DNA of 25,592 nt from positions 1 to 25,592 of the forward strand of contig JAAZYT010000037.1 in NCBI GenBank assembly GCA_014239505.1. Direction: 5' to 3'. The notes under the pieces were generated by a model that was given only the letters and a program-made list of their open reading frames with translations, was not told where the DNA came from and searched no databases. Shown here in pieces: positions 1-7,801 of the stretch; position 1 is the first letter of the stretch, and the number at the start of each line of letters is the position of its first letter. The position numbers were made by a program, and so were the translations under genes. Source of the DNA: Fidelibacterota bacterium. Its GTDB lineage: Bacteria > Fidelibacterota > Marinisomatia > Marinisomatales > TCS55.

Positions 1-105
1 ATTGAATTAATAACACCAATTGCAATGGACAAAGAACTTCGCTTTGCGATTAGAGAAGGTGGCCATACGGTTGGCGCTGGTGTTGTAACAGAGATAGTAG
101 AATAA
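1..105 (+). CDS. tuf: Elongation factor Tu, C-terminal 34 codons (partial)
   Basis: The reading frame open at base 1 ends at TAA 103-105 and encodes the end of EF-Tu domain 3, including the conserved stretches PIAMDKELRFAIREGG and GAGVVTEIVE. EF-Tu delivers aminoacyl-tRNA to the ribosomal A site as a GTPase in the cytoplasm. The 5' part lies outside the window. Its place directly before rpsJ is the usual junction between the str operon (rpsL-rpsG-fusA-tuf) and the S10 operon. Only 13 bases separate its stop from the rpsJ start, so it is very likely co-transcribed with the ribosomal cluster. Confidence 0.95.
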   Translation: MELITPIAMDKELRFAIREGGHTVGAGVVTEIVE

Positions 106-118
106 ATTAGGATTAATT

Positions 119-427
119 TTGGCAAAACAAACAATACGAATTAGTTTAAAGGCTTACGATCATTCGCTGATTGATAAGTCAACAGAAAAAATAGTTAAAA
201 CAGCTAAATCAACCGGTGCGGTTATATCTGGTCCTATTCCTTTGCCAACTAAAAGAACCATTTATACAGTACTTAGATCGCCGTTTGTTGATAAAAAATC
301 ACGTGAACAATTTCAAACTAAAATTCATAAACGTTTAATAGATATATTAAACTCAACACCAAAAACTGTTGAATCTTTAATGAAGCTTGATTTGCCAGCT
401 GGTGTTGATATAGAAATTAAAGTCTAA
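119..427 (+). CDS. rpsJ: Small ribosomal subunit protein S10
   Basis: S10 is a component of the 30S head and, in the NusB-S10 complex, a transcription antitermination factor. The 102-aa product has the family's normal length and carries the conserved block GPIPLPT (residues 38-44) followed by VLRSPFVDKKSREQF (51-65), the long loop region that touches 16S rRNA. The start is TTG at 119, giving MAKQTIRI; no ATG lies nearby that would give a full S10, and only a weak GGA (110-112) could serve as ribosome binding site. It heads the S10 operon and is followed after 2 bases by rplC. Confidence 0.97.
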   Translation: MAKQTIRISLKAYDHSLIDKSTEKIVKTAKSTGAVISGPIPLPTKRTIYTVLRSPFVDKKSREQFQTKIHKRLIDILNSTPKTVESLMKLDLPAGVDIEIKV

Positions 428-429
428 TC

Positions 430-1047
430 ATGCGTGGATTAATTGGTAAAAAAATAGGAATGACTCAAATTTTTAATAATGAAGGCCAAGCTATACCTGT
501 TACAGTGGTAGAGGCTGGGCCATGTGAAGTAACTCAAGTTAAGACACGAAAAATTGATGGCTACGATGCGATACAAGTTGGTTTTGGATCTCGCAAAAGC
601 AAACATTCTAATAAAGCACTTGATGGCCATTTTAAAAAAGCAAATATTGAGGCAAAAAGGTTTTTAGCAGAATTTACTCCTGTCCCTGATTATGCTTACC
701 AGGCTGGCCAAAAATTTAATGTATCCTTATTTAAAGAAGGTGAATATGTCGATGTTTCTGGTACAACAAAAGGTAGGGGATTTTCGGGCGTTATGAAGAG
801 ACATGGATTTGGTGGAGGCCCCAAAACGCATGGTCAAAGAGAGCATCCTAGGTCTGCTGGATCAATTGGTCAGGCCTCTGACCCTTCTAGGGTTTTTAAA
901 GGTATGAAGATGGCTGGACAGTATGGTAATAAACGTATGACGGTAAGAAATTTAGAAGTCGTTTCGATTGATAAAGAAAAAAATTATATTTTGCTTAAAG
1001 GTGCTGTACCTGGAGCAAAAAATGGAATTATTTACATTACAAAGTAA
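430..1047 (+). CDS. rplC: Large ribosomal subunit protein L3
   Basis: L3 is an early-assembly 50S protein whose extended loop reaches toward the peptidyl transferase centre. The 205-aa product opens with the typical RGLIGKKIGMTQIF and contains the glycine-rich loop GRGFSGVMKRHGFGGG near residues 115-130, then the GSIGQ and FKGMKMAGQYG signatures. Length is normal. The ATG lies 2 bases after the rpsJ stop, so translation is probably coupled to S10. rplD starts one base beyond its stop. Confidence 0.97.
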   Translation: MRGLIGKKIGMTQIFNNEGQAIPVTVVEAGPCEVTQVKTRKIDGYDAIQVGFGSRKSKHSNKALDGHFKKANIEAKRFLAEFTPVPDYAYQAGQKFNVSLFKEGEYVDVSGTTKGRGFSGVMKRHGFGGGPKTHGQREHPRSAGSIGQASDPSRVFKGMKMAGQYGNKRMTVRNLEVVSIDKEKNYILLKGAVPGAKNGIIYITK

Positions 1048-1048
1048 T

Positions 1049-1681
1049 ATGAAAATAAATGTATTAAAAAAAGATGGTAGCAAAGGAGCAGCCGTAACTG
1101 TTGATGACTCTGTTTTTGGAATAAAGCCAAATGAAAGCGTTGTGCATCAAGCTGTTGTAGCTGAATTGGCTAATGGAAGACAGGGAACGCATGCTTCAAA
1201 AAATAGATCAGCCGTAAGAGGTGGTGGGAAAAAACCATTTAAACAAAAAGGCCGAGGAGTAGCTCGTGCAGGTACTATCAGGTCGCCTATTTGGAAGGGT
1301 GGTGGCGTAGTCTTTGGTCCTGAGCCTCATGGATATGATACAAAAATGCCAAAGAAAATGCGAAGGTTGGCTCGACGCTCAGTATTGTCAAGTAGAGCTA
1401 GTTCTGGAGAATTAATTGTTGTAGATGAAATCGCGGTTAACAATGGTAAAACAAAAGAATTTATTGAGGTATTAAATGCTTTGAGTCTGTCAGGAAAAAA
1501 ACTTACTATTTTAGTTGCTGCAGATAATGAAAAGGTTTTCTTAGCAGCTCGTAATATTCCAAATATATATGTTGTTGAAGCCAGATCTGCTAGTACATAT
1601 GATCTTCTAGATTGCGAAGTGCTTCTATTTGAAAAAGCAGCAATTGCATTGTTAAGTGATTCACTCATGGTTAAATCCTAA
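1049..1681 (+). CDS. rplD: Large ribosomal subunit protein L4
   Basis: L4 is a 50S protein lining the exit tunnel and, in some bacteria, a feedback regulator of the S10 operon. I place the start at ATG 1049, one base after the rplC stop, giving MKINVLKKDGSKG and 210 aa. The frame is open up to 968, but that extension lies inside rplC and lacks family character. The basic tunnel loop with GTHASKNRSAVRGGGKKPFKQKGRG (split over residues 46-70) and the GPEPHGYDTKMPKKMRR block (90-106) are clear. Its TAA shares one base with the rplW ATG. Confidence 0.96.
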   Translation: MKINVLKKDGSKGAAVTVDDSVFGIKPNESVVHQAVVAELANGRQGTHASKNRSAVRGGGKKPFKQKGRGVARAGTIRSPIWKGGGVVFGPEPHGYDTKMPKKMRRLARRSVLSSRASSGELIVVDEIAVNNGKTKEFIEVLNALSLSGKKLTILVAADNEKVFLAARNIPNIYVVEARSASTYDLLDCEVLLFEKAAIALLSDSLMVKS

Positions 1682-2001
1682 TGTCATACCAAAAAATTAT
1701 TATTCGACCACTATTTACAGAAAAGTTAAGTCGTTTAGAAGATCTTGAACTAAAATATGCTTTTCAAGTACTGAAAGGTGTGAATAAAATTGAGATTAAA
1801 AGAGCAATTGAAGAGAAATTTGATGTTGAAGTAAAAAAAGTTGCTACAATGAACCGTATGGGTAAAGAAAAAAATATGACTGTTCGTAGTGGAGGCCATA
1901 CTATTCGTACAAAAGGTAATAGAGCGAGTTGGAAAAAAGCTATTGTAACTTTAAAAGAAGGTAATTCAATTAATCTTCTAGATGGTGATGTGGTAGAATA
2001 G
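1681..2001 (+). CDS. rplW: Large ribosomal subunit protein L23
   Basis: L23 sits at the tunnel exit and docks trigger factor, SRP and the Sec translocon. The 106-aa product starts IIIRPLFTEKLSRL, the usual L23 opening, and contains a KIEIKRAIEEKFDVEVKKV block followed by basic residues of the rRNA-binding loop. The ATG at 1681 overlaps the rplD stop (TAATG), and its TAG at 1999-2001 overlaps the GTG start of rplB. The acidic C-terminal tail (LLDGDVVE) is slightly unusual but fits the variable end of the family. Confidence 0.95.
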   Translation: MSYQKIIIRPLFTEKLSRLEDLELKYAFQVLKGVNKIEIKRAIEEKFDVEVKKVATMNRMGKEKNMTVRSGGHTIRTKGNRASWKKAIVTLKEGNSINLLDGDVVE

Positions 2002-2825
2002 TGGGCATAAGAAATATCAAACCAACGACGCCAGGTAATAGGTTTGCAACCAGGTCAGATTTTGCTGAGATAACAAAAAGTACTCCAGAAAAATCTTTAA
2101 CTGTAGCATTAAGAAAAACCGGTGGCCGTAATAACAAAGGTAGAATTACAGTAAGGCATCGTGGCGGTGGACATCGAAGAAGATATAGAATTATTGATTT
2201 TAAACGAGATAAGTTTGATGTACCAGCTAAAGTCGCATCAATAGAATATGATCCGAACCGGTCAGCAAATATTGCTTTACTTTTTTATGCTGATGGAGAG
2301 AAACGATATATTCTTTCACCCTTTGGAACTAAAGTTGGTGACGAGATTATTTCAGGTGAGAATGCACCGCTTCGCGTAGGAAATTCTCTCCCAATTAAAA
2401 AAGTAGCAACAGGAATGTTTGTCCATAATATTGAATTAGTTCCTGGAAGGGGTGGCCAATTAGTACGAAGCGCAGGAGCTGCGGCTCAAATAATGGCACA
2501 TGATGCTGGTTTTACTACTATAAAATTACCTTCTGGCGAAATTAGACTGATTGTTGAAAGCTGTTTTGCTACAATAGGGGAAGTTGGAAATAAGTCGCAT
2601 GAACAAATTATTTCTGGGAAAGCTGGTCGAAGTCGTTGGCTTGGAAAAAGACCAACAGTAAGAGGCGTAGTTATGAACCCAGTAGATCACCCTCATGGTG
2701 GAGGTGAGGGTAAAACATCTGGAGGCAGGCATCCAGTTTCACCTTGGGGACAACCTACCAAAGGTTATAAAACTCGAAAAAAGAATAAAAAATCTAATGA
2801 TTACATTGTTAAGAGGAGAAAGTAA
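2001..2825 (+). CDS. rplB: Large ribosomal subunit protein L2
   Basis: L2 is one of the most conserved 50S proteins, needed for subunit association and peptidyl transfer. The 274-aa product carries GGGHRRRYRIIDFKRDK near the N terminus and the MNPVDHPHGGGEGKTSGGR signature at residues 225-243, with the functionally important histidine at about 230. Start is GTG at 2001, overlapping the rplW stop by one base (TAGTG), which suggests translational coupling. Length matches the family (about 274-278 aa). rpsS begins on the base after its stop. Confidence 0.97.
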   Translation: MGIRNIKPTTPGNRFATRSDFAEITKSTPEKSLTVALRKTGGRNNKGRITVRHRGGGHRRRYRIIDFKRDKFDVPAKVASIEYDPNRSANIALLFYADGEKRYILSPFGTKVGDEIISGENAPLRVGNSLPIKKVATGMFVHNIELVPGRGGQLVRSAGAAAQIMAHDAGFTTIKLPSGEIRLIVESCFATIGEVGNKSHEQIISGKAGRSRWLGKRPTVRGVVMNPVDHPHGGGEGKTSGGRHPVSPWGQPTKGYKTRKKNKKSNDYIVKRRK

Positions 2826-3095
2826 ATGGCCCGTTCATTAAAAAAAGGACCATTCGTTGATGATAAGCTTCAAAAAAAAGTTGATAAAATGAATGAGGGC
2901 AGTAAAAAGCAAATTATAAAGACATGGTCGCGTAGATCTATGATAACTCCGGACTTTGTTGGTCATACTTTTGCTGTGCACAATGGAAATAAGTTTATCC
3001 CTGTTTTTGTTTATGAGAATATGGTTGGACATAAGTTAGGTGAATTTTCACCAACTCGTATATTTAGACTACATTCTGGTGACAGAAAGAAGTAA
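2826..3095 (+). CDS. rpsS: Small ribosomal subunit protein S19
   Basis: S19 lies in the 30S head and forms the A-site finger contact and S13 bridge region. The 89-aa product begins MARSLKKGPFVDDKL and contains KTWSRRSMITPDFVGHTFAVHNG and the closing GEFSPTRIFRLHSGDRKK, all hallmarks of S19. The ATG at 2826 immediately follows the rplB TAA, and the GAGGAGAAAG just upstream (inside the end of rplB) is a reasonable ribosome binding site. Confidence 0.97.
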   Translation: MARSLKKGPFVDDKLQKKVDKMNEGSKKQIIKTWSRRSMITPDFVGHTFAVHNGNKFIPVFVYENMVGHKLGEFSPTRIFRLHSGDRKK

Positions 3096-3096
3096 A

Positions 3097-3441
3097 ATGG
3101 AAGCTAAAGCAATTACTCGCCATATTCGTCAGTCCCCTCGAAAAATAAGAATAATTTTGAATGAGGTAAGAGGACTTGGCGCAGAAGAAGCCTTAAACTA
3201 TTTACACTTTTCAAAGGCTAAGGCTTCTGTTTACATTGAAAAAACTCTTCGATCTGCAATAGCAAACCTTTTAAGTAAATCTGAAAATACAGATCTAAAT
3301 ACTGAGAATATTAAAGTTAAAGAGTGTTATGCTGATGGTGGTCCTCATATGAAACGCTTTAGGGCAGCCTCAATGGGAAGAATTTCTAAACTTAATAAGC
3401 CAACAGCTCATCTGACTGTTGTAGTTGCTGATAAAAATTAG
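3097..3441 (+). CDS. rplV: Large ribosomal subunit protein L22
   Basis: L22 is a 50S tunnel protein with a long beta-hairpin. The chosen start is ATG 3097, one base after the rpsS stop, giving MEAKAITRHIRQSPRKIR and 114 aa, the normal length. The longer open frame (from 3040) would lie in rpsS and has no L22 similarity. The C-terminal hairpin sequence ADGGPHMKRFRAASMGRISKL is typical and is the site where macrolide-resistance changes arise in this family. An excellent AGGAGG-like site for the next gene overlaps its stop. Confidence 0.96.
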   Translation: MEAKAITRHIRQSPRKIRIILNEVRGLGAEEALNYLHFSKAKASVYIEKTLRSAIANLLSKSENTDLNTENIKVKECYADGGPHMKRFRAASMGRISKLNKPTAHLTVVVADKN

Positions 3442-3450
3442 GAGGATTGT

Positions 3451-4077
3451 TTGGGTCAAAAAACACATCCAGTAGGATTTAGACTGCAAATAAATAAAGA
3501 TTGGCGATCTACTTGGTTTGCTGGTGATTCATTTGCTAATGGTTTGCAAGAAGATGTTCGTATTCGTAAATATTTAAAAGCACGTTTACCAAATGCTGGC
3601 ATTTCAAGAGTTGAAATAAGTAGATCTTCTAAATCTGTAACTGTAACAATTCATACAGCAAGGCCAGGTATTGTAATCGGCAAAGGTGGTGAAGAAGTAA
3701 ATAGATTAAAAGATGAGATTAAACAGCTGACTAAGAAAAAAATTCAAATTAATATCTCAGAAGTGAAGCGACCAGAGTTGGATGCAGCATTAGTTGGCTC
3801 AAATATTGGTCATCAACTACAAAAGAAAGTATCATACAGAAGAGTTGTAAATAAAGTAATACAAGCAACAATGCGAATGGGTGCTGATGGTATTAGGATT
3901 AATGTAGCAGGAAGATTAGGTGGGGCAGAAATTGCAAGAAGTGAAAAATTTTCACAAGGTAAGGTTCCTTTGCATACACTAAGAGCTGATATAGATTATG
4001 TTCTTACTGAAGTTCCAACTCAGTATGGGATTATTGGTATTAAAGTTTGGATTTGTAGAGGACAATCCTCTAAATAA
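3451..4077 (+). CDS. rpsC: Small ribosomal subunit protein S3
   Basis: S3 forms part of the mRNA entry channel and its helicase activity. The 208-aa product starts MGQKTHPVGFRL. Its KH type-2 domain shows RPGIVIGKGG with the GxxG loop at residues 77-80, and the C-terminal domain carries GADGIRINVAGRLGGAEIARSE. It starts with TTG at 3451, supported by a strong Shine-Dalgarno GGAGG at 3441-3445, one of the best in the cluster. The C terminus is shorter than in proteobacteria (about 230 aa), as in many FCB bacteria. Confidence 0.97.
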   Translation: MGQKTHPVGFRLQINKDWRSTWFAGDSFANGLQEDVRIRKYLKARLPNAGISRVEISRSSKSVTVTIHTARPGIVIGKGGEEVNRLKDEIKQLTKKKIQINISEVKRPELDAALVGSNIGHQLQKKVSYRRVVNKVIQATMRMGADGIRINVAGRLGGAEIARSEKFSQGKVPLHTLRADIDYVLTEVPTQYGIIGIKVWICRGQSSK

Positions 4078-4082
4078 AAATT

Positions 4083-4496
4083 ATGTTAGAACCAAAAAAA
4101 ACTAAATTTCGAAGACATCATCGTGGTAATAGAAAAGGTATGGCTAAGGGTGGAGATTATGTTGCATTTGGCACCTATGGATTAAAAGCTGTAGATGCAG
4201 GTTGGATTACTAGTAGGCAAATTGAGGCCTGTCGTATATCTATTACACGTGTAATTAGAAAAATAGGTAAAATGTGGATTCGAATTTTTCCAGATAAGCC
4301 TATTACTAAAAAACCAGCTGAAACTCGAATGGGTAAAGGTAAAGGTTCTCCTGAATATTGGGTTGCGGTAGTAAAGCCCGGACGAATATTATTTGAAGTT
4401 GAAGGTGTAGATAGAGAAGGAGCTGAAAAAGCATTCCATAATGCTTCACATAAGCTTCCAATAAAAACAAAAATTGTAGGCAGAAGAGAAGTATAA
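4083..4496 (+). CDS. rplP: Large ribosomal subunit protein L16
   Basis: L16 helps organise the A-site tRNA region of the 50S subunit. The 137-aa product begins MLEPKKTKFRRHHRGNRKG and contains GWITSRQIEACRISITR, IRIFPDKPITKKPAETRMGKGKG and the EYWVAVVKPGRILFE block. Length is exactly typical. The ATG sits 5 bases after the rpsC stop, and the TAA overlaps the ATG of rpmC by one base. Confidence 0.97.
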   Translation: MLEPKKTKFRRHHRGNRKGMAKGGDYVAFGTYGLKAVDAGWITSRQIEACRISITRVIRKIGKMWIRIFPDKPITKKPAETRMGKGKGSPEYWVAVVKPGRILFEVEGVDREGAEKAFHNASHKLPIKTKIVGRREV

Positions 4497-4711
4497 TGAA
4501 AAGACAAGCATTAAATGATTTAACCTTTTCAGATATTGATGAAAAATTGAAAGACAATGAAGAATCTCTTCAAAATTTACATTTTCAAAAAGCACTACAA
4601 CAGCTAGAAAATCCAATAAAAATTAATCATTTAAAAAAAGAAATTGCGCAATTGAAAACTATAAAAAGAGAATTTGATTTAGGTTTACGTACTGGAAAGG
4701 ATGTTAAATAA
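4496..4711 (+). CDS. rpmC: Large ribosomal subunit protein L29
   Basis: L29 is a small helical 50S protein near the tunnel exit, next to L23. The 71-aa product is two predicted helices with the characteristic ENPIKINHLKKEIAQLKTI segment near residues 41-59, corresponding to the usual N-x-x-R-x-x-K-x-x-I-A-R-x-x-T motif, here with H and K replacing arginines. Assignment rests partly on position between rplP and rpsQ, which is invariant. Start overlaps the rplP stop (TAATG). Confidence 0.92.
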   Translation: MKRQALNDLTFSDIDEKLKDNEESLQNLHFQKALQQLENPIKINHLKKEIAQLKTIKREFDLGLRTGKDVK

Positions 4712-4713
4712 TC

Positions 4714-4977
4714 ATGGCAGAGAGAAAGCGTCAGTCCATGGTTGGTGAAGTTGTTAGTGATAAAATGGAAAAGACAGTAGTTGTACAAGTCACTAGAAAA
4801 ATTTCCCATCCAGTTTATAAAAAATATGTTAAAAGATTTAAAAAATTTCAAGTCCATGTTGAGTCAGTTGAACCAAAACTAGGTGATATTGTTAAAATTA
4901 ATTCTATGCGACCAATGAGTAAAAATAAAAGATGGCGTATTAGTGAAATAATACGTGAATCCGTAAAAATTGGATAA
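4714..4977 (+). CDS. rpsQ: Small ribosomal subunit protein S17
   Basis: S17 is an OB-fold primary-binding protein of the 30S body. The 87-aa product contains GEVVSDKMEKTVVVQVTRK and HPVYKKYVKRFKKFQVH, followed by GDIVKI and the closing RPMSKNKRWRISEII segment, matching the family along its full length. ATG at 4714 is 2 bases after the rpmC stop. rplN follows after 5 bases. Confidence 0.96.
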   Translation: MAERKRQSMVGEVVSDKMEKTVVVQVTRKISHPVYKKYVKRFKKFQVHVESVEPKLGDIVKINSMRPMSKNKRWRISEIIRESVKIG

Positions 4978-4982
4978 TTAAA

Positions 4983-5351
4983 GTGATACAGCAAGAAACA
5001 AGATTAAAAGTTGCAGATAATTCAGGTGCTCGTGAAGTGCTATGTTTTAAAGTTTTAGGTGGCAGTCGAAGACGTTATGCTTCTCTTGGAGATTTAATTG
5101 TAGTGACTGTGAAACAAGCTATTCCAGGTGGCATGGTTAAAAAGGGACAGGTTACAAGAGCAGTTGTGGTTCGAACTAGGAAAGAAGTACGACGTTCAGA
5201 TGGTACTTATATAAGATTTGATGATAATGCAGCTGTGCTTTTAAATACAGCTGGAGAACCTAGGGGAACCCGTGTATTAGGTCCTGTTGCTCGTGAATTA
5301 CGTGAAAGTGGATATATGAAAATTGTATCTATGGCTCCGGAGGTAATTTAA
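4983..5351 (+). CDS. rplN: Large ribosomal subunit protein L14
   Basis: L14 lies at the subunit interface and is a docking site for RsfS. The 122-aa product has the standard length and the sequence MIQQETRLKVADNSGAREV at its start, GDLIVVTVKQAIPGG in the middle and GTRVLGPVARELRE near the end. The start codon is GTG at 4983. The stop shares one base with the ATG of rplX (TAATG). Confidence 0.97.
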   Translation: MIQQETRLKVADNSGAREVLCFKVLGGSRRRYASLGDLIVVTVKQAIPGGMVKKGQVTRAVVVRTRKEVRRSDGTYIRFDDNAAVLLNTAGEPRGTRVLGPVARELRESGYMKIVSMAPEVI

Positions 5352-5656
5352 TGCATATTAAAACTGGTATGAATGTTCGTGTAATTAGAGGAAATCATCG
5401 TGGTCAAGAAGGTAAAGTCTTGTATGCTTTTCCTAAAAAAGATAGAGTTATCATAGAGGGAGTTAACTTAATTAAAAGACACACAAAACCTTCTCAAGAT
5501 AATCCACAAGGTGGAATTGTAGAAAAAGAAGCATCACTTCATATTTCAAACTTAATGGTATTGCATTCAGGAAAACCAACTAGAATAGGCTATAAAAAAT
5601 TAGACGATGGTACTAAAATTAGAATTGCTAATAAAACCGGTGAAGAGATTGGTTGA
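5351..5656 (+). CDS. rplX: Large ribosomal subunit protein L24
   Basis: L24 initiates 50S assembly. The 101-aa product has an N-terminal KOW motif (about residues 6-33, NVRVIRGNHRGQEGKVL) and the downstream EGVNLIKRHTKPSQDNPQGG and EASLHISNLM blocks that define the family. Start overlaps the rplN stop by one base, and the GGAGG upstream (5340-5344), within the end of rplN, is a good ribosome binding site. Confidence 0.96.
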   Translation: MHIKTGMNVRVIRGNHRGQEGKVLYAFPKKDRVIIEGVNLIKRHTKPSQDNPQGGIVEKEASLHISNLMVLHSGKPTRIGYKKLDDGTKIRIANKTGEEIG

Positions 5657-5661
5657 GATTG

Positions 5662-6264
5662 ATGGAAAGTAAAAAATATATATCAGTAGTTTCAAACTTG
5701 AAAGATAAATATTCAAGTAAAGTTATACCTAGTATGATAGATCATTTTGGTTATAAAAATAAGATGGAAGTCCCAAGCATTACTCATATTTCTATTAATA
5801 TGGGAATTGGAGATGGAAAGGATAATCCAAAAAAATTAGAAAGTGCAATTGAAGAATTAACATTAATATCAGGACAAAAGCCTGTAACCACAAAGTCTAG
5901 GCAAGATATTTCAAACTTTAAAATCCGTCAAGGATATCCAGTTGGTTGCAAGGTAACATTGCGTGGAAATAGAATGTATGATTTTATGGAACGTTTAATT
6001 AGCATAGCTTTACCACGGACACGTGATTTTAGAGGCTTATCGTTTAAGTCTTTTGATGGGCGTGGTAATTATTCATTTGGTGTTAAAGAGCAAATTATTT
6101 TTACTGAGATTAATTATGATAAGATAGATAGTATACGTGGTATGGATATAACATTTTGTACTTCAGCAAAAACAAATGATGAATCATATTGGTTGTTAAA
6201 ATTGATTGGTCTTCCTTTGAGGGATAAGCCAGTAAAAAAAGAAGAGGTTGGTGAAGCTGCATAA
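5662..6264 (+). CDS. rplE: Large ribosomal subunit protein L5
   Basis: L5 binds 5S rRNA and contacts P-site tRNA in the central protuberance. I choose ATG 5662, which gives 200 aa. In-frame TTG codons at 5653 and 5659 would add three residues and overlap the rplX stop, so the exact start is open. The family core is plain: FGYKNKMEVPSITHISINMGIGD, then SGQKPVTTKSRQDISNFKIRQGYPVGCKVTLRG and RDFRGLSFKSFDGRGNYSFG (each shortened here to its recognisable part). The product is about 15-20 aa longer than typical L5, mostly at its two ends. Confidence 0.94.
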   Translation: MESKKYISVVSNLKDKYSSKVIPSMIDHFGYKNKMEVPSITHISINMGIGDGKDNPKKLESAIEELTLISGQKPVTTKSRQDISNFKIRQGYPVGCKVTLRGNRMYDFMERLISIALPRTRDFRGLSFKSFDGRGNYSFGVKEQIIFTEINYDKIDSIRGMDITFCTSAKTNDESYWLLKLIGLPLRDKPVKKEEVGEAA

Positions 6265-6449
6265 TGGCTAGAAAATCATTAATAGTTAAATCGAAAAGAA
6301 AACCTAAGTTTAGTTCAAGAGCATACAATCGCTGTTTTAATTGCGGTCGTGCTGATGGATATTTAAGAAAATTTGGGCTTTGTAGAATATGTTTTAGAGA
6401 AATGGCACTAAAAGGTGAAATCCCTGGTGTTACAAAGGCTAGTTGGTAG
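6264..6449 (+). CDS. rpsN: Small ribosomal subunit protein S14, zinc-binding type
   Basis: S14 is a 30S head protein. At 61 aa this is the short type-Z form with four zinc ligands, Cys24, Cys27, Cys40 and Cys43, in the pattern CxxC-x12-CxxC. The flanking residues AYNRCFNCGRADGY and CRICFREMALKGEIPGVTKASW (C-terminal end) match the family. The start overlaps the rplE stop (TAATG). Its zinc form is worth noting because many Bacteroidota carry the longer zinc-free S14, so it helps place the organism outside that phylum. Confidence 0.97.
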   Translation: MARKSLIVKSKRKPKFSSRAYNRCFNCGRADGYLRKFGLCRICFREMALKGEIPGVTKASW

Positions 6450-6461
6450 GAGAAAAATTAT

Positions 6462-6866
6462 ATGTCTATGACTGATCCAGTTGCTGATATGTTAACAAGA
6501 ATTAGAAATGGTATGTCTGTTGATAAGCGTTTTGTTGATATTCCATCGTCAAATCTTAAAAAGCGTATAGCATTTGTACTTAAACAGGAAAATTATATAG
6601 AAGATTTTATGTTTGTAGAAAACAAAGATAATGTAAAATCATTAATCCGTATTTTTTTGAAATATGATAATCGAGGTAAAGCGGTTATTACAGGTATTGA
6701 GCGAGTAAGTAAGCCTGGAAGAAGAATTTATGTTGGTGGAGATCAAATACCACGAGTTTTAGATGGCTTAGGCATCGCAATTTTATCTACATCTAAGGGA
6801 GTCATCTCAAATAAAGCGGCAAAGCGTATGCACATTGGTGGTGAAGTGCTTTGTAACATTTGGTAA
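6462..6866 (+). CDS. rpsH: Small ribosomal subunit protein S8
   Basis: S8 binds the central domain of 16S rRNA and, in many bacteria, represses the spc operon by binding its own mRNA. The 134-aa product starts MSMTDPVADMLTRIRNG; the second ATG at 6468 (MTDPV) is an equally reasonable start. The C terminus has the signature ISTSKGVISNKAAKRMHIGGEVLCNIW. A GGAG at 6448-6451, overlapping the rpsN stop, provides a ribosome binding site. Confidence 0.96.
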   Translation: MSMTDPVADMLTRIRNGMSVDKRFVDIPSSNLKKRIAFVLKQENYIEDFMFVENKDNVKSLIRIFLKYDNRGKAVITGIERVSKPGRRIYVGGDQIPRVLDGLGIAILSTSKGVISNKAAKRMHIGGEVLCNIW

Positions 6867-6870
6867 AAAA

Positions 6871-7416
6871 ATGTCAAGAATTGGAAATAAAATAATTAAT
6901 ATTCCTGATGGTGTAACTTTAAATATAAAGAATAGTGTAATTGATATTAAAGGCCCAAAAGGATCATTGCTTGTTCCTTTCCATCACGAGATGGAAGTTA
7001 AAGATGATAATGGGTCAATTATAGTTAGTAGACCTTCAGATTCAAGAAAACATCGATCATTGCATGGAACTGTTAGGCAGTTAATCTTTAATGGTGTTCA
7101 AGGTGTTTCAGAAGGTTTTTCAAAAGAGCTAGAACTAAGAGGCGTAGGTTATCAGGCAAATATGCAAGGTAAATACCTAGTCCTACAGCTTGGTTTCTCT
7201 CATGATATATATTTTGAGCCACCTGATGGCGTTGAGATTAAAACCAATCGAACAGAAATTATTGTAAGTGGTATAAATAAACAATTAGTTGGTGAAGTAT
7301 CTGCGAAAATTCGTTCATTTCGTAAACCTGAACCTTACAAAGGCAAGGGTGTTCGATATAAAAATGAATTTGTAAGATCTAAACAAGGTAAAACTGTTGG
7401 TGGGGCTGGAGCATAA
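6871..7416 (+). CDS. rplF: Large ribosomal subunit protein L6
   Basis: L6 sits near the sarcin-ricin loop and elongation-factor site. I start it at ATG 6871 (MSRIGNKIINIPDGV), 4 bases after the rpsH stop, giving 181 aa, the usual length; an upstream in-frame extension into rpsH is not L6-like. The two repeated alpha-beta domains are visible, with LELRGVGYQANMQGKYL in the second and the signature PEPYKGKGVRYKNEFVRSKQGK near the C terminus. Its stop overlaps the rplR start. Confidence 0.96.
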   Translation: MSRIGNKIINIPDGVTLNIKNSVIDIKGPKGSLLVPFHHEMEVKDDNGSIIVSRPSDSRKHRSLHGTVRQLIFNGVQGVSEGFSKELELRGVGYQANMQGKYLVLQLGFSHDIYFEPPDGVEIKTNRTEIIVSGINKQLVGEVSAKIRSFRKPEPYKGKGVRYKNEFVRSKQGKTVGGAGA

Positions 7417-7787
7417 TGAAAAAAATGTCAACAAACGAAATGCGTAATGATAGACGACGTAACAGAAGTAAACGTAATAATATTGCTCACCCTAGTCGCC
7501 CTAGGTTAGTTGTTTATCGTTCAAACAAACATATTAGTGCTCAAGTTATTAATGATCATGATGGAAATACTCTAGCATCTGCATCCTCCTTAGATAAAAC
7601 TATTGAAAAATTAGTAAAAAAAGCTAAGTCAAAAATAGATGTAAGTATACTAGTGGGTAAAACATTAGCTGAAAGAGCTTTAAAAAATAAAGTTATAGAA
7701 GTTGTTTTTGATCGCAATGGTTATCCTTATCATGGTCGTGTAAAAGCGGTAGCTGATGCTGCGCGAGAAGCTGGTTTAAAATTTTAA
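7416..7787 (+). CDS. rplR: Large ribosomal subunit protein L18
   Basis: L18 binds 5S rRNA together with L5. The 123-aa product has the basic N-terminal tail with RRRNRSKRNN, then RPRLVVYRSNKHISAQVINDHDG and the C-terminal FDRNGYPYHGRVKAVADAAREAGLKF, the canonical end of L18. ATG 7416 overlaps the rplF stop; a second ATG at 7425 (MSTNEM) could also serve. Confidence 0.96.
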   Translation: MKKMSTNEMRNDRRRNRSKRNNIAHPSRPRLVVYRSNKHISAQVINDHDGNTLASASSLDKTIEKLVKKAKSKIDVSILVGKTLAERALKNKVIEVVFDRNGYPYHGRVKAVADAAREAGLKF

Positions 7788-7801
7788 AATAAGAAAAAAA
7801 T

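Noticed and set aside
968..1048. Longer rplD with a 27-residue N-terminal extension
   Set aside because: The extension lies within the rplC coding region and has no L4 similarity; ATG 1049 gives the family start.
3040..3096. Longer rplV beginning inside rpsS
   Set aside because: The 19 extra residues are the out-of-frame reading of rpsS; ATG 3097 gives a normal L22 start.
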